The notes: generated by a model not told the origin, from the letters alone. Positions 1 through 10,300 are shown, counted from the first letter of the stretch. The stretch is DNA of 64,000 bases from Clostridium sp. AM58-1XD (GCF_003464085.1 NZ_QSDR01000012.1:1-64000), one strand, 5' to 3'. Translations and numbers: made by a program.

Positions 1-51
1 GATATACGTCTTGCAACTGGTAAAGAAGTTGCTGAGAGGATAAAGGTATAA
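1..51 (+). CDS. 3' end of an unidentified gene
   Basis: An open frame enters the window at base 1 and stops at TAA 49-51, encoding only the last 16 residues (ending AERIKV). This is too short to identify. It is followed within 3 bases by the structured repeat at 54-178, which probably terminates its transcript. Confidence 0.5.
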   Translation, partial: DIRLATGKEVAERIKV

Positions 52-53
52 CA

Positions 54-178
54 GAGGATGTTGCAAAAAGGAATAGAGCATTGCCTCCGATACCAGATGT
101 AGTGACTTGGCCACCGCCTGGAACGAAATCTGGTATCGGCGGCAATGCGGATTCGACTTTTGCAACACCCTCTTTTTT
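54..178 (+). repeat. Nested-hairpin terminator repeat, copy 1
   Basis: Outer arms GAGGATGTTGCAAAA (54-68) and TTTTGCAACACCCTC (158-172) pair over 15 bp with one G-U, followed by a T run. Inside is a second stem, GCATTGCC..CCGATACCAGAT pairing with ATCTGGTATCGG..GGCAATGC, around a loop containing GTGACTTGGCC and TGGAACG. A near-identical copy lies at 28719-28840 and a diverged one at 52954-53122. All three sit just downstream of a gene. The T-tailed outer stem should act as an intrinsic terminator. From 179 to 350 I see only AT-rich sequence, presumably carrying the promoter of the next operon, with no clear motif. Confidence 0.8.
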
Positions 179-350
179 ATTCTCCTGATGCAGGATTGAA
201 ATAAAAATTGAAATCATCTGTTCATAAAATGAAATAAAAACATGATTGTAGAAAAATTCAATAAAATCCTATCTTTTATGTCAATAGATATTCAAATTGG
301 TGAAATGTATAATGAATTTATAAAAAAGATGGAAAAAGAAAGGAAAAAAT

Positions 351-1646
351 ATGAAGAGCGTCACATCACGTTTGGTGGAACAGGTCCCGATTCCAAAAAT
401 GTTTAAAGTCAGGCAGCTTTTTTCAGCTGAAAGAATTGAAGCGGGTGATATACCCGCAATTATACGGAACGAACTGGAACAGGAAACGTATTCCTCACAG
501 ATACGTCCGGGAATGAAGATCGCCATTACGGTTGGAAGCCGGCAGATTGCCAATCTTGTGATCGTCACAAAAACCATTGTAGACTTCGTAAAAGAAAAAG
601 GGGCCAGTCCTTTTATCGTGGCAGCCATGGGAAGTCACGGAGGAGCTACAGCAGAAGGGCAGAGGGAGATACTGGCAAATTACGGCATTACGGAAGAGTC
701 CATGGAATGTCCCGTGAAATGCGATATGGACGTAGTGAAAATCGGCGTCAACGACGAGGGAATGGATGTGCTGATCGGAAGGAATTCCGCAGAAGCAGAC
801 GGAATCATCGTCAACTGCCGTATAAAGCCGCACACCTGTTTCAGGGGGCCCTATGAGAGCGGAATCATGAAAATGATGACGATCGGCCTGGGTAAGCAGG
901 CGGGAGCAGATGTGTGCCATGAGGCCGGATTCGGTCAGATGGCGAAATACGTTCCCATGTTTGGCAGAGCCATCCTGAAACACGCGAATATCCTGTTTGC
1001 AGTGGCCGTCCTGGAGAACTCCTATGACGAGACATCTAAAATTGCGGTCATTAACCACGATGAAATCGAAGAAAAAGAACCGGCCCTTCTGGAAGAAGCC
1101 AGAAGCCTTATGCCGGGAATCCTTGTTCCGGAGTGCGATGTGCTGATCTGCGACGTCATCGGAAAAAATTTCAGCGGAAGCGGTATGGACCCCAATATAA
1201 CAGGAACCTTTGTGACGCCGTATGCATCCGGCGGCCTGAAGTCCCAACGGGTGGCCATCCTGGATATGAGCAGGGAAAGCCATCACAGCGGCTGCGGCAT
1301 GGGCATGGCACATGCGACGACGAGGCGGTTCTACAACAAACTGAATTTTGATCTTACATACCCGAATCTGATCACGTCCACGGTGGTGGAAAACGCCAGA
1401 ATTCCGATGGTGATGGAGAATGACAAAGAGGCCATACAGGTCTGCATCCGAACGTGTACGGGAGTAGACAAAGATCGGATCAGGATTGTCCGTATTGCCA
1501 ACAGCCTGAAAATCGAACACATTATGCTGTCTGAAGTCTATTATAAAGAAGCTGAAAAAAATCCGGGGCTTGTAATCGAATCGGAACCGGAAGAACTGGA
1601 GTTTGATGAGGCTGGAAACCTGATTGGACTGGGAGAGATCAGCTGA
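351..1646 (+). CDS. LarA-family (DUF2088) nickel-dependent racemase/epimerase homologue
   Basis: A 431-residue LarA-like protein. LarA racemises lactate with a covalently bound nickel-pincer nucleotide; relatives act on other 2-hydroxy acids, including sugar acids. Visible are GSHGG (His96), KPH (His161), GIMK (Lys174) and VCHE (His190). The Lys-to-His spacing of 16 matches the pincer lysine and nickel-ligand histidine of Lactobacillus LarA (Lys184/His200). The ATG follows AAAGGAAAAA. It is the first gene of an operon with a TTT transporter, a GarL-like aldolase and a GarD-like dehydratase, so a 2-hydroxy-aldarate substrate is more likely than lactate; that is inference. The larB/C/E cofactor genes are not in this window. 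Confidence 0.8.
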   Translation: MKSVTSRLVEQVPIPKMFKVRQLFSAERIEAGDIPAIIRNELEQETYSSQIRPGMKIAITVGSRQIANLVIVTKTIVDFVKEKGASPFIVAAMGSHGGATAEGQREILANYGITEESMECPVKCDMDVVKIGVNDEGMDVLIGRNSAEADGIIVNCRIKPHTCFRGPYESGIMKMMTIGLGKQAGADVCHEAGFGQMAKYVPMFGRAILKHANILFAVAVLENSYDETSKIAVINHDEIEEKEPALLEEARSLMPGILVPECDVLICDVIGKNFSGSGMDPNITGTFVTPYASGGLKSQRVAILDMSRESHHSGCGMGMAHATTRRFYNKLNFDLTYPNLITSTVVENARIPMVMENDKEAIQVCIRTCTGVDKDRIRIVRIANSLKIEHIMLSEVYYKEAEKNPGLVIESEPEELEFDEAGNLIGLGEIS

Positions 1647-1665
1647 TTGAGAGGAGGAGAAGAGA

Positions 1666-2082
1666 ATGGGAATGGCTTTTGCACTTCCAAGAGTACAGAT
1701 CGTTTATTCCACCAGTCATCTGCTGGTACCGAAGATTATGGCGGTTGTCCTCACCGCGCTGCTGGTGCTGATTCTTTTGACGGAAGGGATTGCAAGAAAG
1801 AAAAAGGGGGAAAAGCTGAGTCTCAAAGGGAAACACTTTTTTGCCGAGGGATATGACAGTAAAAAGTTCTGGGGAACGGTGGTATTGTCGGTCGTATATC
1901 TGATTCTGCTGGATCTGATCCGTTTCGTACCGGCCAGCTTGATCTGCATTTTCCTGTATGGAGTGATTTTTGAAGGAAAAAAGGAAAAGAAATCCATGGT
2001 GGTTTCCGGGGTGCTGTCGGTATGTTTCACCGTATTCGTGTGGTTCATCTTCGGATATGTGTTCAACATTACACTGCCGTAG
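1666..2082 (+). CDS. tctB: TTT transporter small membrane subunit TctB
   Basis: A 138-residue hydrophobic protein with about four membrane segments (roughly residues 24-43, 66-85, 87-105 and 113-135), as expected of the small subunit of tripartite tricarboxylate transporters. TctB sequences are poorly conserved, so the call rests mainly on size, topology and position just before tctA and tctC. The start follows GAGGAGGAGAAGAG and lies 19 bases after the larA-like gene, so the two are surely cotranscribed. Confidence 0.8.
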   Translation: MGMAFALPRVQIVYSTSHLLVPKIMAVVLTALLVLILLTEGIARKKKGEKLSLKGKHFFAEGYDSKKFWGTVVLSVVYLILLDLIRFVPASLICIFLYGVIFEGKKEKKSMVVSGVLSVCFTVFVWFIFGYVFNITLP

Positions 2083-2102
2083 GAAGAAAGGAGGCATAAA
2101 AA

Positions 2103-3570
2103 ATGATTGAAATAGGTATATTCCAGATTCTGATCTGCGGATTCGGCGTTGTTATGGGAATTATTTTCGGAGCCCTTCCCGGTATGACATCCACGATGGC
2201 CGTAGCGATTTTTCTTCCGCTTACATATGCCTACGATATGGGAACTGCACTGTATCTGCTTCTGGGCCTGTATGTAGGAGGGATTTCCGGAGGATTGATC
2301 CCGGCGATTCTGATTAATATCCCGGGCACTCCGTCCTCGATCACGACGTGTTTTGACGGATATCCCATGGCAAAGCGAGGAGAAGGAGAAAAGGCGCTGA
2401 AAATCGGCATTGTATCGTCCCTGTTCGGCGGTATTTTCAGCCTGATCGTGCTCTGGCTGTTTACGCCGGTGCTGGCCTCCATTGCCATCAAGTTTTCCGC
2501 GGTAGAAAAGTTTCTGCTGATCGTATTTGCGCTCACGGTTATTGCGGCGCTTTCCAAGGGAAATATGCTCCGCGGCATCTTTGCAGGCTGTCTTGGCGTC
2601 ATGTTCGCCCTTGTGGGCGTGTTTACGGACAACAACATGGTCCGCATGGTTCCCGGTCCTCTTACCGTCACACTGAGAAATGGTTTTTCACTGCTTCCTG
2701 TCATCATCGGATTGTTCGCAGTTTCCCAGATACTGGAAGAGGCAGAAACAGGCATGAAAAAGGCAAAGTATGATGTGAGCGGCGAGACGGGAGGAAAATT
2801 CTCCTTGTCGGTATTTAAAGGACAGACCATTAACCTGATCCGGTCCGCCGGAATCGGCACGTTTATGGGAATCCTTCCTGGCGTCGGAGGAAGTGCGGCT
2901 TCCATCCTGGCATATTCTCAGGCGAAGAACTTTTCGAAGCAGCCGGAGAAATTCGGGACAGGTTCTGAGGAAGGGCTGATATCCAGCGAATCGTCCAATA
3001 ACGGACTGACCGGCGGCGCCTGATTCCGCTGCTTTCCCTGGGAATTCCAGGTGATTCCACAACGGCTGTACTGATCGGAGCGTTCATGCTTCAGGGAATT
3101 GCGGTAGGGCCTCTTTTTATAAAGCAGAACACGTCTACATGGAATACGGTGCTGGTCGCCCTTTTGATTGCCAATGTCATCATGTTTCTGGTGATGTTCT
3201 TCGCGATCAAGTATATTTCCAAAATTATATATATCCCCAAGACCAGGCTGTATCCGGTCATCATCCTGATGTGTGTCGTCGGCGCATACGCTGCGAAAAA
3301 CGGAATTATGTTTGACATCTGGGCCATGTTCATCTTCGGTGCCCTTGGCTATGTTTTCAACAAGATTAATATTCCTAACGCTCCGTTTCTGATCGGATTT
3401 ATCCTGGGCGGAGACTTTGAAAAATATTTTATCGATTCTTTAAAGGGAGCGGACGGAATTTGATGATTTTCTTTACGAGAGGGCCGCTTGCATGGGCGCT
3501 GTGGGCAATGATTATCGCTTCTGTCGCATATGCTCTGGCAGATAACCATAAAAGCAAAAAACAAAAATAA
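2103..3570 (+). CDS. tctA: TTT transporter large membrane subunit TctA (two frameshifts)
   Basis: Large permease subunit of a tripartite tricarboxylate transporter, about 489 residues once repaired. The frame 2103-3023 holds the N-terminal two thirds, with the family signatures GALPGMTSTMAVAIFLPLTY and PGTPSS. It stops inside the conserved SSNN..TGGALIPLLSLGIPGDSTTAV region. Adding one C in GCCTGA near 3021 continues the reading in another frame (3024-3460). A second missing base near 3457 restores the usual C-terminal helix ending at TAA 3568-3570. Either this is a degraded gene or two bases were lost in sequencing; the normal overall length and intact motifs favour the latter. The likely substrate is a dicarboxylic sugar acid, judged from the neighbours. 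Confidence 0.85.
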
Positions 3571-3586
3571 AAGGAGAAGGAAATTT

Positions 3587-4633
3587 ATGAAAAAGACAAT
3601 GAAACGAATGATGGCACTCGCATTAGCCGGTCTGATGGCATTTTCCATGGCAGGCTGTGGAAAAAAGGAAGAGAATTCCATTAAGGGAGAACGGGTCCGG
3701 TTCATTCTGGGCGCAGGTTCTACCAGCGGCGATACATATCTGGCGGCAAACGTGGCTGTCAATTATCTGAACAATAAGCTGGATTTAAAGGGAAAGATCG
3801 ATCCCATCGGACAGGCCAATGCTCTGCAGGAGATCACCACGGCGAAATTTGCGGACAACAATACCATGATGATTTTCCATGACAATACATGGCTGAGCGT
3901 TGTGCTCGGCGTATACGGAGACGAATACTCCCTGGACAATATGATCGTAGGACCAAGAATTGCAGAAAGCAAAGGTTCCTGTTTCGTTGTGAGTAAAAAA
4001 GCGCCTTACTCCAACCTGGTTGAACTGGCAGACTGGATGAAAGATAACCCCAATGAAATCGTGAAGGTGGCATGTGAATCAGGCGGCTCTTCCCACCTGG
4101 CATTTATCGGTGTGTATAACTGGATGAAGGAAGATTACGGCGACGACGTAGCCAGCCGCCTGAAAGTATTCGTTGCAGGCTCTACGGAGACCAAATACCA
4201 GGCTCTCTGGGACGGCAACTGCCAGATGATTTTCGTGGACCTCTCAACGGCAGAACAGTATACGAAAGACGGCGTTGAGGATCAGATCGCAGTTAAGGTA
4301 GCGGGCCTTCTGACCGGCGAGCGAATCGAAGGGAAAGAGTACCCTACGTTTGCAGAGCAGGGTGTGAAGATGGGAGACGAGCCCTTTGACTTTACGAAGG
4401 AGTACTGTATCTTCTTTACAAAGGATACGCCGCAGGAAATTGTAGATGAGATCAGCAGCGCCATGATCGAAATCGGCAAAGATGAAAACTATGTGAAGGA
4501 ACTGAACGATCAGGGCTATGAAGTTCATGTGATTTCCGCAGAAGAGAACAAGAAGCATATGTATGAGAAGAGGGACATATTTGCAGCAGTATTGAAGGAT
4601 GCCCCGTCGCTTGACACATTGACGGCACAGTAA
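3587..4633 (+). CDS. tctC: TTT transporter solute-binding lipoprotein TctC
   Basis: Extracytoplasmic receptor of the TTT system, 348 residues. It begins with a lipoprotein signal (MKKTMKRMMALALAG...) and a lipobox ending in Cys24 (SMAGC), so it should be anchored to the outer face of the membrane. The body shows typical TctC/BugT features such as an early GAGSTSGDTY stretch and the KYQALWDG region. The start chosen follows AAGGAGAAGGAAATTT; an upstream in-frame ATG at 3530 would spoil the signal peptide. It probably delivers the carboxylate consumed by the downstream aldolase/dehydratase pair. Confidence 0.9.
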   Translation: MKKTMKRMMALALAGLMAFSMAGCGKKEENSIKGERVRFILGAGSTSGDTYLAANVAVNYLNNKLDLKGKIDPIGQANALQEITTAKFADNNTMMIFHDNTWLSVVLGVYGDEYSLDNMIVGPRIAESKGSCFVVSKKAPYSNLVELADWMKDNPNEIVKVACESGGSSHLAFIGVYNWMKEDYGDDVASRLKVFVAGSTETKYQALWDGNCQMIFVDLSTAEQYTKDGVEDQIAVKVAGLLTGERIEGKEYPTFAEQGVKMGDEPFDFTKEYCIFFTKDTPQEIVDEISSAMIEIGKDENYVKELNDQGYEVHVISAEENKKHMYEKRDIFAAVLKDAPSLDTLTAQ

Positions 4634-4688
4634 ACAGACATGCGCAGCTGCTGCGGGCAGTAAAAGAAAGGCTTCGCAGCAGTTTTAC

Positions 4689-4719
4689 GTAACCGTTCAG
4701 CTGCCGCCTGAACGGTTAC
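4689..4719 (+). promoter_or_regulatory. Intercistronic hairpin after tctC
   Basis: A perfect 12-bp stem, GTAACCGTTCAG (4689-4700) with CTGAACGGTTAC (4708-4719), and a 7-base loop. There is no T run, so it is unlikely to stop transcription. Such a hairpin after a binding-protein gene commonly protects the upstream mRNA and gives more receptor than enzyme; that role is inferred. Confidence 0.6.
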
Positions 4720-4738
4720 TGACTGAAAGGAGATTTTC

Positions 4739-5530
4739 ATGAATGAGTTATACAAAAACAGCGTGAAAAAAAGACTGAAAAATAAGGGAAAGGTATCGGC
4801 GGCATGGCTTCATCTGGCCAGCAATGTATCGGCAGAAATTATGGCTAACGCCGGTTTTGACGTGGTGATGATCGATGTGGAGCATTCTCCGGCCGATTAT
4901 CAGACCGTACTCAGCATGTGTCAGGCAGTGAAAGGCACGGGGTGTCTTCCCTTTGCAAGAGCCCCGTGGAACGATCTGATTGCCTTAAAGAGAATCTGTG
5001 ACTGCGGAGTAATGGGGATTTCCATACCTTATGTGAATACCAGAGAAGAGGCGGAAGAAGCGGTGGCGCGCTGTAAATATCCGGTGAGGGGAATCCGTGG
5101 AATCGCGGGAAGCCCGAGAGCGGCCGGTTATGGAATGAACCGTGGGCAGTATCTGCAGCGGGCCAATGACGAGAACCTGGTTATGGTGGCAATTGAAACG
5201 ACAGAGGGGATTGATAACCTCCCGGCGATCATGGAAGTAGAGGATCTGGACGGCATTTTCATCGGTCCCATGGATTTGTCCACTTCCATGGGCATGATGG
5301 GACAGATCGGAAGTGACGCGGTTCAGGCACAGATTAAGAGGATCGAGGAGATCGTAATCCCGTCGGAGAAGTTTCTGGCTACGGTAGCCAATGATGTGGA
5401 ACATGCAAAAATGCTGTATGACAAGGGATACAACATGCTCGTCATGATGTCGGATGCAGTAGACCTGGCGAAAATGGCGGGGCGTACAGTCGAGCGCTTT
5501 CAATCATACCTGGAACAGAAAAAAAGTTAA
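4739..5530 (+). CDS. HpcH/HpaI-type 2-keto-3-deoxy-aldarate aldolase (GarL-like)
   Basis: A 263-residue class II aldolase of the HpcH/HpaI family. GarL cleaves 2-keto-3-deoxy-glucarate to pyruvate and tartronate semialdehyde. The motif MIDVEHSP places the catalytic His at 49; Glu153 (IETTEG) and Asp179 (GPMDLS) match the divalent-metal ligands. The start follows AAAGGAGATTTTC. With the GarD-like gene 15 bases downstream it forms a dehydratase/aldolase pair for aldarates. HpcH-type relatives with other aldehyde acceptors cannot be excluded from sequence alone. The tartronate semialdehyde reductase (GarR) and glycerate kinase needed next are not in the window. Confidence 0.87.
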   Translation: MNELYKNSVKKRLKNKGKVSAAWLHLASNVSAEIMANAGFDVVMIDVEHSPADYQTVLSMCQAVKGTGCLPFARAPWNDLIALKRICDCGVMGISIPYVNTREEAEEAVARCKYPVRGIRGIAGSPRAAGYGMNRGQYLQRANDENLVMVAIETTEGIDNLPAIMEVEDLDGIFIGPMDLSTSMGMMGQIGSDAVQAQIKRIEEIVIPSEKFLATVANDVEHAKMLYDKGYNMLVMMSDAVDLAKMAGRTVERFQSYLEQKKS

Positions 5531-5545
5531 AGTGAGGGAAGAAAT

Positions 5546-7066
5546 ATGGGAGAAAGACGCAGATATGTAAAAATAAAAGACGAAGATAATGTTGTTGTGG
5601 TGGTGGACGACGTTCCGAAAGGGACAGAACTCATGGATGGCCTTGTGACGAACCAGGATATCCCCCAGGCCCATAAAGTCGCTCTGGAGGATATCCCAAA
5701 AGGAGGGGCTGTCGTAAGATACGGCGTGATTCTGGGATATGCAGTTGATCAGATTAAAAAGGGTGACTGGATTAATGAATACATGCTGGAACTTCCAGTG
5801 TCGCCGGACCTGGATAAAATGGTATTTGCCAGGAACATCGTAACTGATCTTCCAAAGGCGCCGGTTAAGACATTTATGGGATACAGAAATCCCAGAGGCG
5901 GATATGCCGGAACCAGGAATATACTGGGAATCAGCACGACTGTGCAGTGCGTAACTGGAGTGTTGAACGTAGCAGTTGAAAAGATGAAAAAAGAACTGCT
6001 TCCGAAATACCCAAACGTCGATGACATCGTTGCCGTCAATCACGCATATGGCTGTGGCGTGGCGATACATGCTCCCGAGGCAAAAGTGCCGATTCGCGCC
6101 TTGAGAAATATGGCATGGCACCCGAATTTCGGAGGCGAACTGATGGTGGTCAGCCTTGGATGCGAAAAATTTACGGTCGATCAACTGCTGGATGAAGCGT
6201 ACATAAATCCGGAAAATGTAATCGTGCTGCAGGATATGGAAGGGTTTGACAATATGATCTCCGCTTTAATGGAGATGGCAGATCAGAAGCTGGCAAAGCT
6301 GAATGGGAGAAGGAGGGAAGAACTCCCTCTGTCTCAGCTGATGATAGGCATGCAGTGCGGCGGAAGCGATGCTTTCTCCGGCGTCTCGGCCAATCCGGCA
6401 GCCGGATATGCGGCCGATATGCTGGTACAGGCTGGTGCTACCGTATTATTTTCTGAAGTTACGGAAGTCAGAGACGGGGTGCACCTGTTGGCAGAACGGT
6501 GTATGAACGAACAAGTAGGAAAACGTCTGGCGGAAGAAATGCGCTGGTATGATAATTATCTGAATAGAGGAGAGGTGGACAGGAGTGCCAATCCTTCTCC
6601 AGGCAATAAAAAGGGCGGACTCGCCAACATTGTGGAGAAAGCGATGGGTTCCATCGCCAAATCCGGCTCCTCGCCGGTCGTAGAAGTACTGTCTCCGGCA
6701 GAAAGGCCGACGAAACATGGCCTGATCTATGCGGCAACACCAGCCAGCGATATCGTCTGCGGGCCGTGTCAGTTGGCTTCCGGTATCGGGGTCCAGGTGT
6801 TTATGACAGGAAGAGGAACGCCCTACGGGCTGGCAGCCGCTCCTGTGATAAAAGTATGTTCCAGAAATGAAATGAAACAGAAGTGGCCGGATCTGATCGA
6901 TGTCAATGCAGGACCGGCAGCTACGGGAGAGGCTTCCATCGAAGAAATCGGAATGGAATTATTCCAGGAGATCATCGACATAGCCGGTGGAAAAAAACAG
7001 AGCTTTGCAGAAAAGTACAGACTGTACAACGACTTCTGCGTATTCAATCCAGCTCCTATTACCTGA
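5546..7066 (+). CDS. garD: Galactarate dehydratase family enzyme (GarD-like)
   Basis: A 506-residue protein of the UxaA/GarD family. It has an N-terminal SAF-type domain (about 1-95, with QAHKVALEDIP and VRYGVILGYA) and a large dehydratase domain (about 105-505). It strongly recalls E. coli GarD, including the stretches NHAYGCGV, NFGGELMV and LGCEK, rather than the split altronate dehydratase. It should dehydrate galactarate to 5-keto-4-deoxy-glucarate, the substrate of the aldolase encoded just upstream. The start follows AGTGAGGGAAGAAAT. Last gene of the operon; a strong terminator follows at 7115. Confidence 0.88.
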   Translation: MGERRRYVKIKDEDNVVVVVDDVPKGTELMDGLVTNQDIPQAHKVALEDIPKGGAVVRYGVILGYAVDQIKKGDWINEYMLELPVSPDLDKMVFARNIVTDLPKAPVKTFMGYRNPRGGYAGTRNILGISTTVQCVTGVLNVAVEKMKKELLPKYPNVDDIVAVNHAYGCGVAIHAPEAKVPIRALRNMAWHPNFGGELMVVSLGCEKFTVDQLLDEAYINPENVIVLQDMEGFDNMISALMEMADQKLAKLNGRRREELPLSQLMIGMQCGGSDAFSGVSANPAAGYAADMLVQAGATVLFSEVTEVRDGVHLLAERCMNEQVGKRLAEEMRWYDNYLNRGEVDRSANPSPGNKKGGLANIVEKAMGSIAKSGSSPVVEVLSPAERPTKHGLIYAATPASDIVCGPCQLASGIGVQVFMTGRGTPYGLAAAPVIKVCSRNEMKQKWPDLIDVNAGPAATGEASIEEIGMELFQEIIDIAGGKKQSFAEKYRLYNDFCVFNPAPIT

Positions 7067-7114
7067 TTTTGCGGGCAGACGGGCAATGCCCGGTTTATAT
7101 TTTTTCCCTATCTT

Positions 7115-7162
7115 AAAGCAAAACTGCTGTACCGGCATACGGGTGCAGCAGTTTTGCTTTTT
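7115..7162 (+). terminator. Intrinsic terminator of the aldarate operon
   Basis: AAAGCAAAACTGCTG (7115-7129) pairs perfectly with CAGCAGTTTTGCTTT (7146-7160) and ends in a T run. From 7163 to 7336 the leader of the sensor gene holds an inverted repeat, CTTTTGTTA (7239-7247) / TAACAAAAG (7253-7261), overlapping a possible promoter (TTGTAA 7223, TAAACT 7246). Confidence 0.9.
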
Positions 7163-7336
7163 CCATAAAGGGAAGCGTCCGCCAGATATGGAAGCTTCTG
7201 CAGCAAAACGCTGAAAAATGCCTTGTAACTTCCCTGCGCTTTTGTTAAACTATAACAAAAGAGATTATGGCCGTGCGCAAGGTGAAGGGAACGCCATGCA
7301 GAAACACGACTGATGGATAGAAAGAGGTGTAAAAGG

Positions 7337-10300
7337 ATGCAGACAGGTAAAGCGGTCAAATTAGTACGCACATTTTTCGAGGCCTACCTGGTTCGGCGGG
7401 ACGTGATTGACACGCTCGCTTGTCTGGCTGAGGACGTGCAGTGGGTAGGCACGGGAAAGTCGGAGCTCACTTATGGACGGGACCGGACGGCAGAGGCGCT
7501 GCTCGCAGAGTTTGCAGTGACGCCGGAGCCATTCCGGATCGAGTATGAATATATCCAGGAAAATGAAGTTACGGATACGTCTGCTGCGGTACTGCTGACT
7601 GCATCGGTCTGCCCGGCTGCCAAGGAGGCCGGCGGAGTCTGGATCAGGGTATCTGCTATTTGCGTCGAGGACATGGACGGTACCTGTAGAATTGCCTCGA
7701 TCCACGCTTCTACGCCTGACATCCGGCAGGATGAGGGCGAGTTTTTTCCTGCCAGCCTCTTGACCGTTCCGAACTGGAACGAAATGTTGGGATAAAATCT
7801 CTGGATATCATGGGGCAGAATATTCCGGGAGGTATGATGGGGGGATATCTGGAGCCGGGATTTCCTCTCTATTACGTCAATGATTACATGCTGGCTTACC
7901 TGGGCTACACTTATGAAGAATTTGTAGACGCTATAGGAGGTCTGGTTATAAACTGTATGCACCCGGACGACATCACGCGGGTGGATGCCAAGGTTGCCGA
8001 GGCATTCCGGGTCGGCAGGCCCTATGAGATTCAATATCGCATGAGGAAAAAGGACGGCAGCTATATCTGGGTCAATGACGTGGGAAAGAAGGGCCTGTCT
8101 GAGGACGGACGGGAGATCTGTATCAGCGTGATCCGCGATATATCGGCAGAGTGGGAAGCGCGGGAACGGCTGGAAAAGCAGGCCGCCCGTTACGATCATT
8201 TGTTCCACTCTGTTCTGACCGGGATTGTCCAGTATTATATATCAGGCAGCGGAGTGAAGTTTAAGGACGCAAACCACGAAGCCATACGGATTTTTGGCTA
8301 TACACCGGAAGAGTTTTGGGCAAAAGAGAACTGGGACCTTCCCAGCCTGATTGCAGAAGAAGACCGGCCGCGTATTATGGCAGAGATTGCACGGCTTCAG
8401 AAGCGGGGGACATCAATCCCTTTGAATACAGGCTGATTCAGAAGGACGGCAGGCTCTGCTGGATTATTGGAAGGGCCGAGGTCATTCTGGATCTGGATGG
8501 TGAACTGGTAATCCAGAGCGTGTTCATGGACATTAATGATCGGAAAATGGTGGAGCAGCGCAGCGAGCTTCTGGCCGAACAGGTAGAGGCAAGTAATGAG
8601 ATTCTCCATGTGGCCCTTGAACATACGACGGCCTGCGAGTTCTACTACTATCCTCAGACGGGAATCTGTACGATACCGGAACGTACCTGCACCATATACA
8701 AATGCCAAAACTGTTACACGGATATGCCGGGAAGTTTTGCAGCAGAGCAGGTGGATGAAGAATTTCATGCTTCATTTTATGACGCGTATGAGCGGATTCA
8801 CCGGGGGGAACACACCGCTGCATGTGAATTTAGGGGAAAGGACGGAACCTTCTGGTGCCGGGAGACGCTGTCCGTCATCCGCAGCAGCGAAGGCGGAGCG
8901 CCTCAGCTCGTGATCGGCATTGTGGAAGATATTACGCGTCAGAAAGAGATGGAATTGGCGCTGGAGGAAGCCAGGTCGCGGGACAGACTAACCGGACTTT
9001 ACAACAAGGAAACGGGCATCCGGATGGTTCAGGACTACCTGGACAGCCGCCCGTCAGGCGAGAACGGCGTAATGATGCTGCTGGATATGGATGATTTTGA
9101 ACGAATTAACCAAAAAGAGGGCAACGTGTTTGCAGATACCATTCTTCAGGAAGTGGCTGACGTGCTTCTGGCGGAAACAGGACCGGATCAGATTCAAATA
9201 CGGTTGGGCGGAGACGAATTTATGCTGTTTATCAAGAACTGTGATAAATCTCGTGCTTCGGTCATCGGGCCGAGGATTGCCAGGCTTGTGCAGGATATTC
9301 TGGCGGACACGAAATGGGGCGTTCAGGTTTCTGCCAGTATTGGCATGTGCAGCACAGAGGTGACATGGGACTACAATTCGCTTTACCGCTGCGCTGAGAG
9401 CACGCTCAAGTATGTCAAGGAAAACGGAAAGGGACAGGCGGCATGTTATCTGAATACATCCAATGCGGTAGGAACGTTTCTGACCCAGCTCTATACCGAT
9501 GAATATCTGGTCAATGAGATTGAGCCGGAGAATACCCGCGCAGGCGGAGACCTGATTTCATTTGCCCTGGACCTGCTGGGCAAGGCAAAAAATTTGGATG
9601 ACGCAGTCAACCTTCTGCTTGCCCGCATCGGAAGAACATGCGGCTTTGACCGGGTTTCCATCATTGAAGCTAACAGGGCCTATCTGACGTACCGCTTTTC
9701 ATATCAGTGGGCGCGCAGGCGCGCAGATATTCAATTGGGGCAGGAATTTTACGTTTCAAATGAAGATTTTGAGCTTTGCTCAGATATGTATGATGAAGAC
9801 GGGCTGGCGGATCACAACCTGAGAGAGGGGATTTCCGATATTGCCTCCTGCCTTCATGCCGGTATCTGGGACTACGGCGAGTACGTCGGCTCCATGAGCT
9901 TTGAGGTGGACCGGGAGGGATTTGAGTGGACGCAGGAATACCGCAAGCTGCTCAAGGAACTGGTGAAGATCGTTCCTTCCTTCATTATGAAGTCCAAAGC
10001 AGACGCGGTAAGCCAGGCCAAGACAGACTTCCTTTCCAGGATGTCCCATGAGATCAGGACACCGATGAATGCCATCAGCGGTATGACGACGATTGCCAAA
10101 AGTGTGGTAAACGATCCGGTAAAAACCCTGGACTGTCTGGAAAAGATCGAATTGTCGAATGTGTATCTGCTGATCTTGTTAACGATATTCTGGATATGTC
10201 CCGCATCGAGAGCGGAAAGCTGGAATTGAATTACGGTGCGCTGGACCTCACACAGCTGTTAGCCAGTCTGGAATCCCTCTTCCATGCCCAGGCACTGGAA

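Noticed and set aside
495..1520. A 341-residue open frame on the - strand
   Set aside because: It lies entirely opposite the LarA-like gene, is His/Arg-rich with no domain pattern, and has no ribosome site; it is an antisense shadow.
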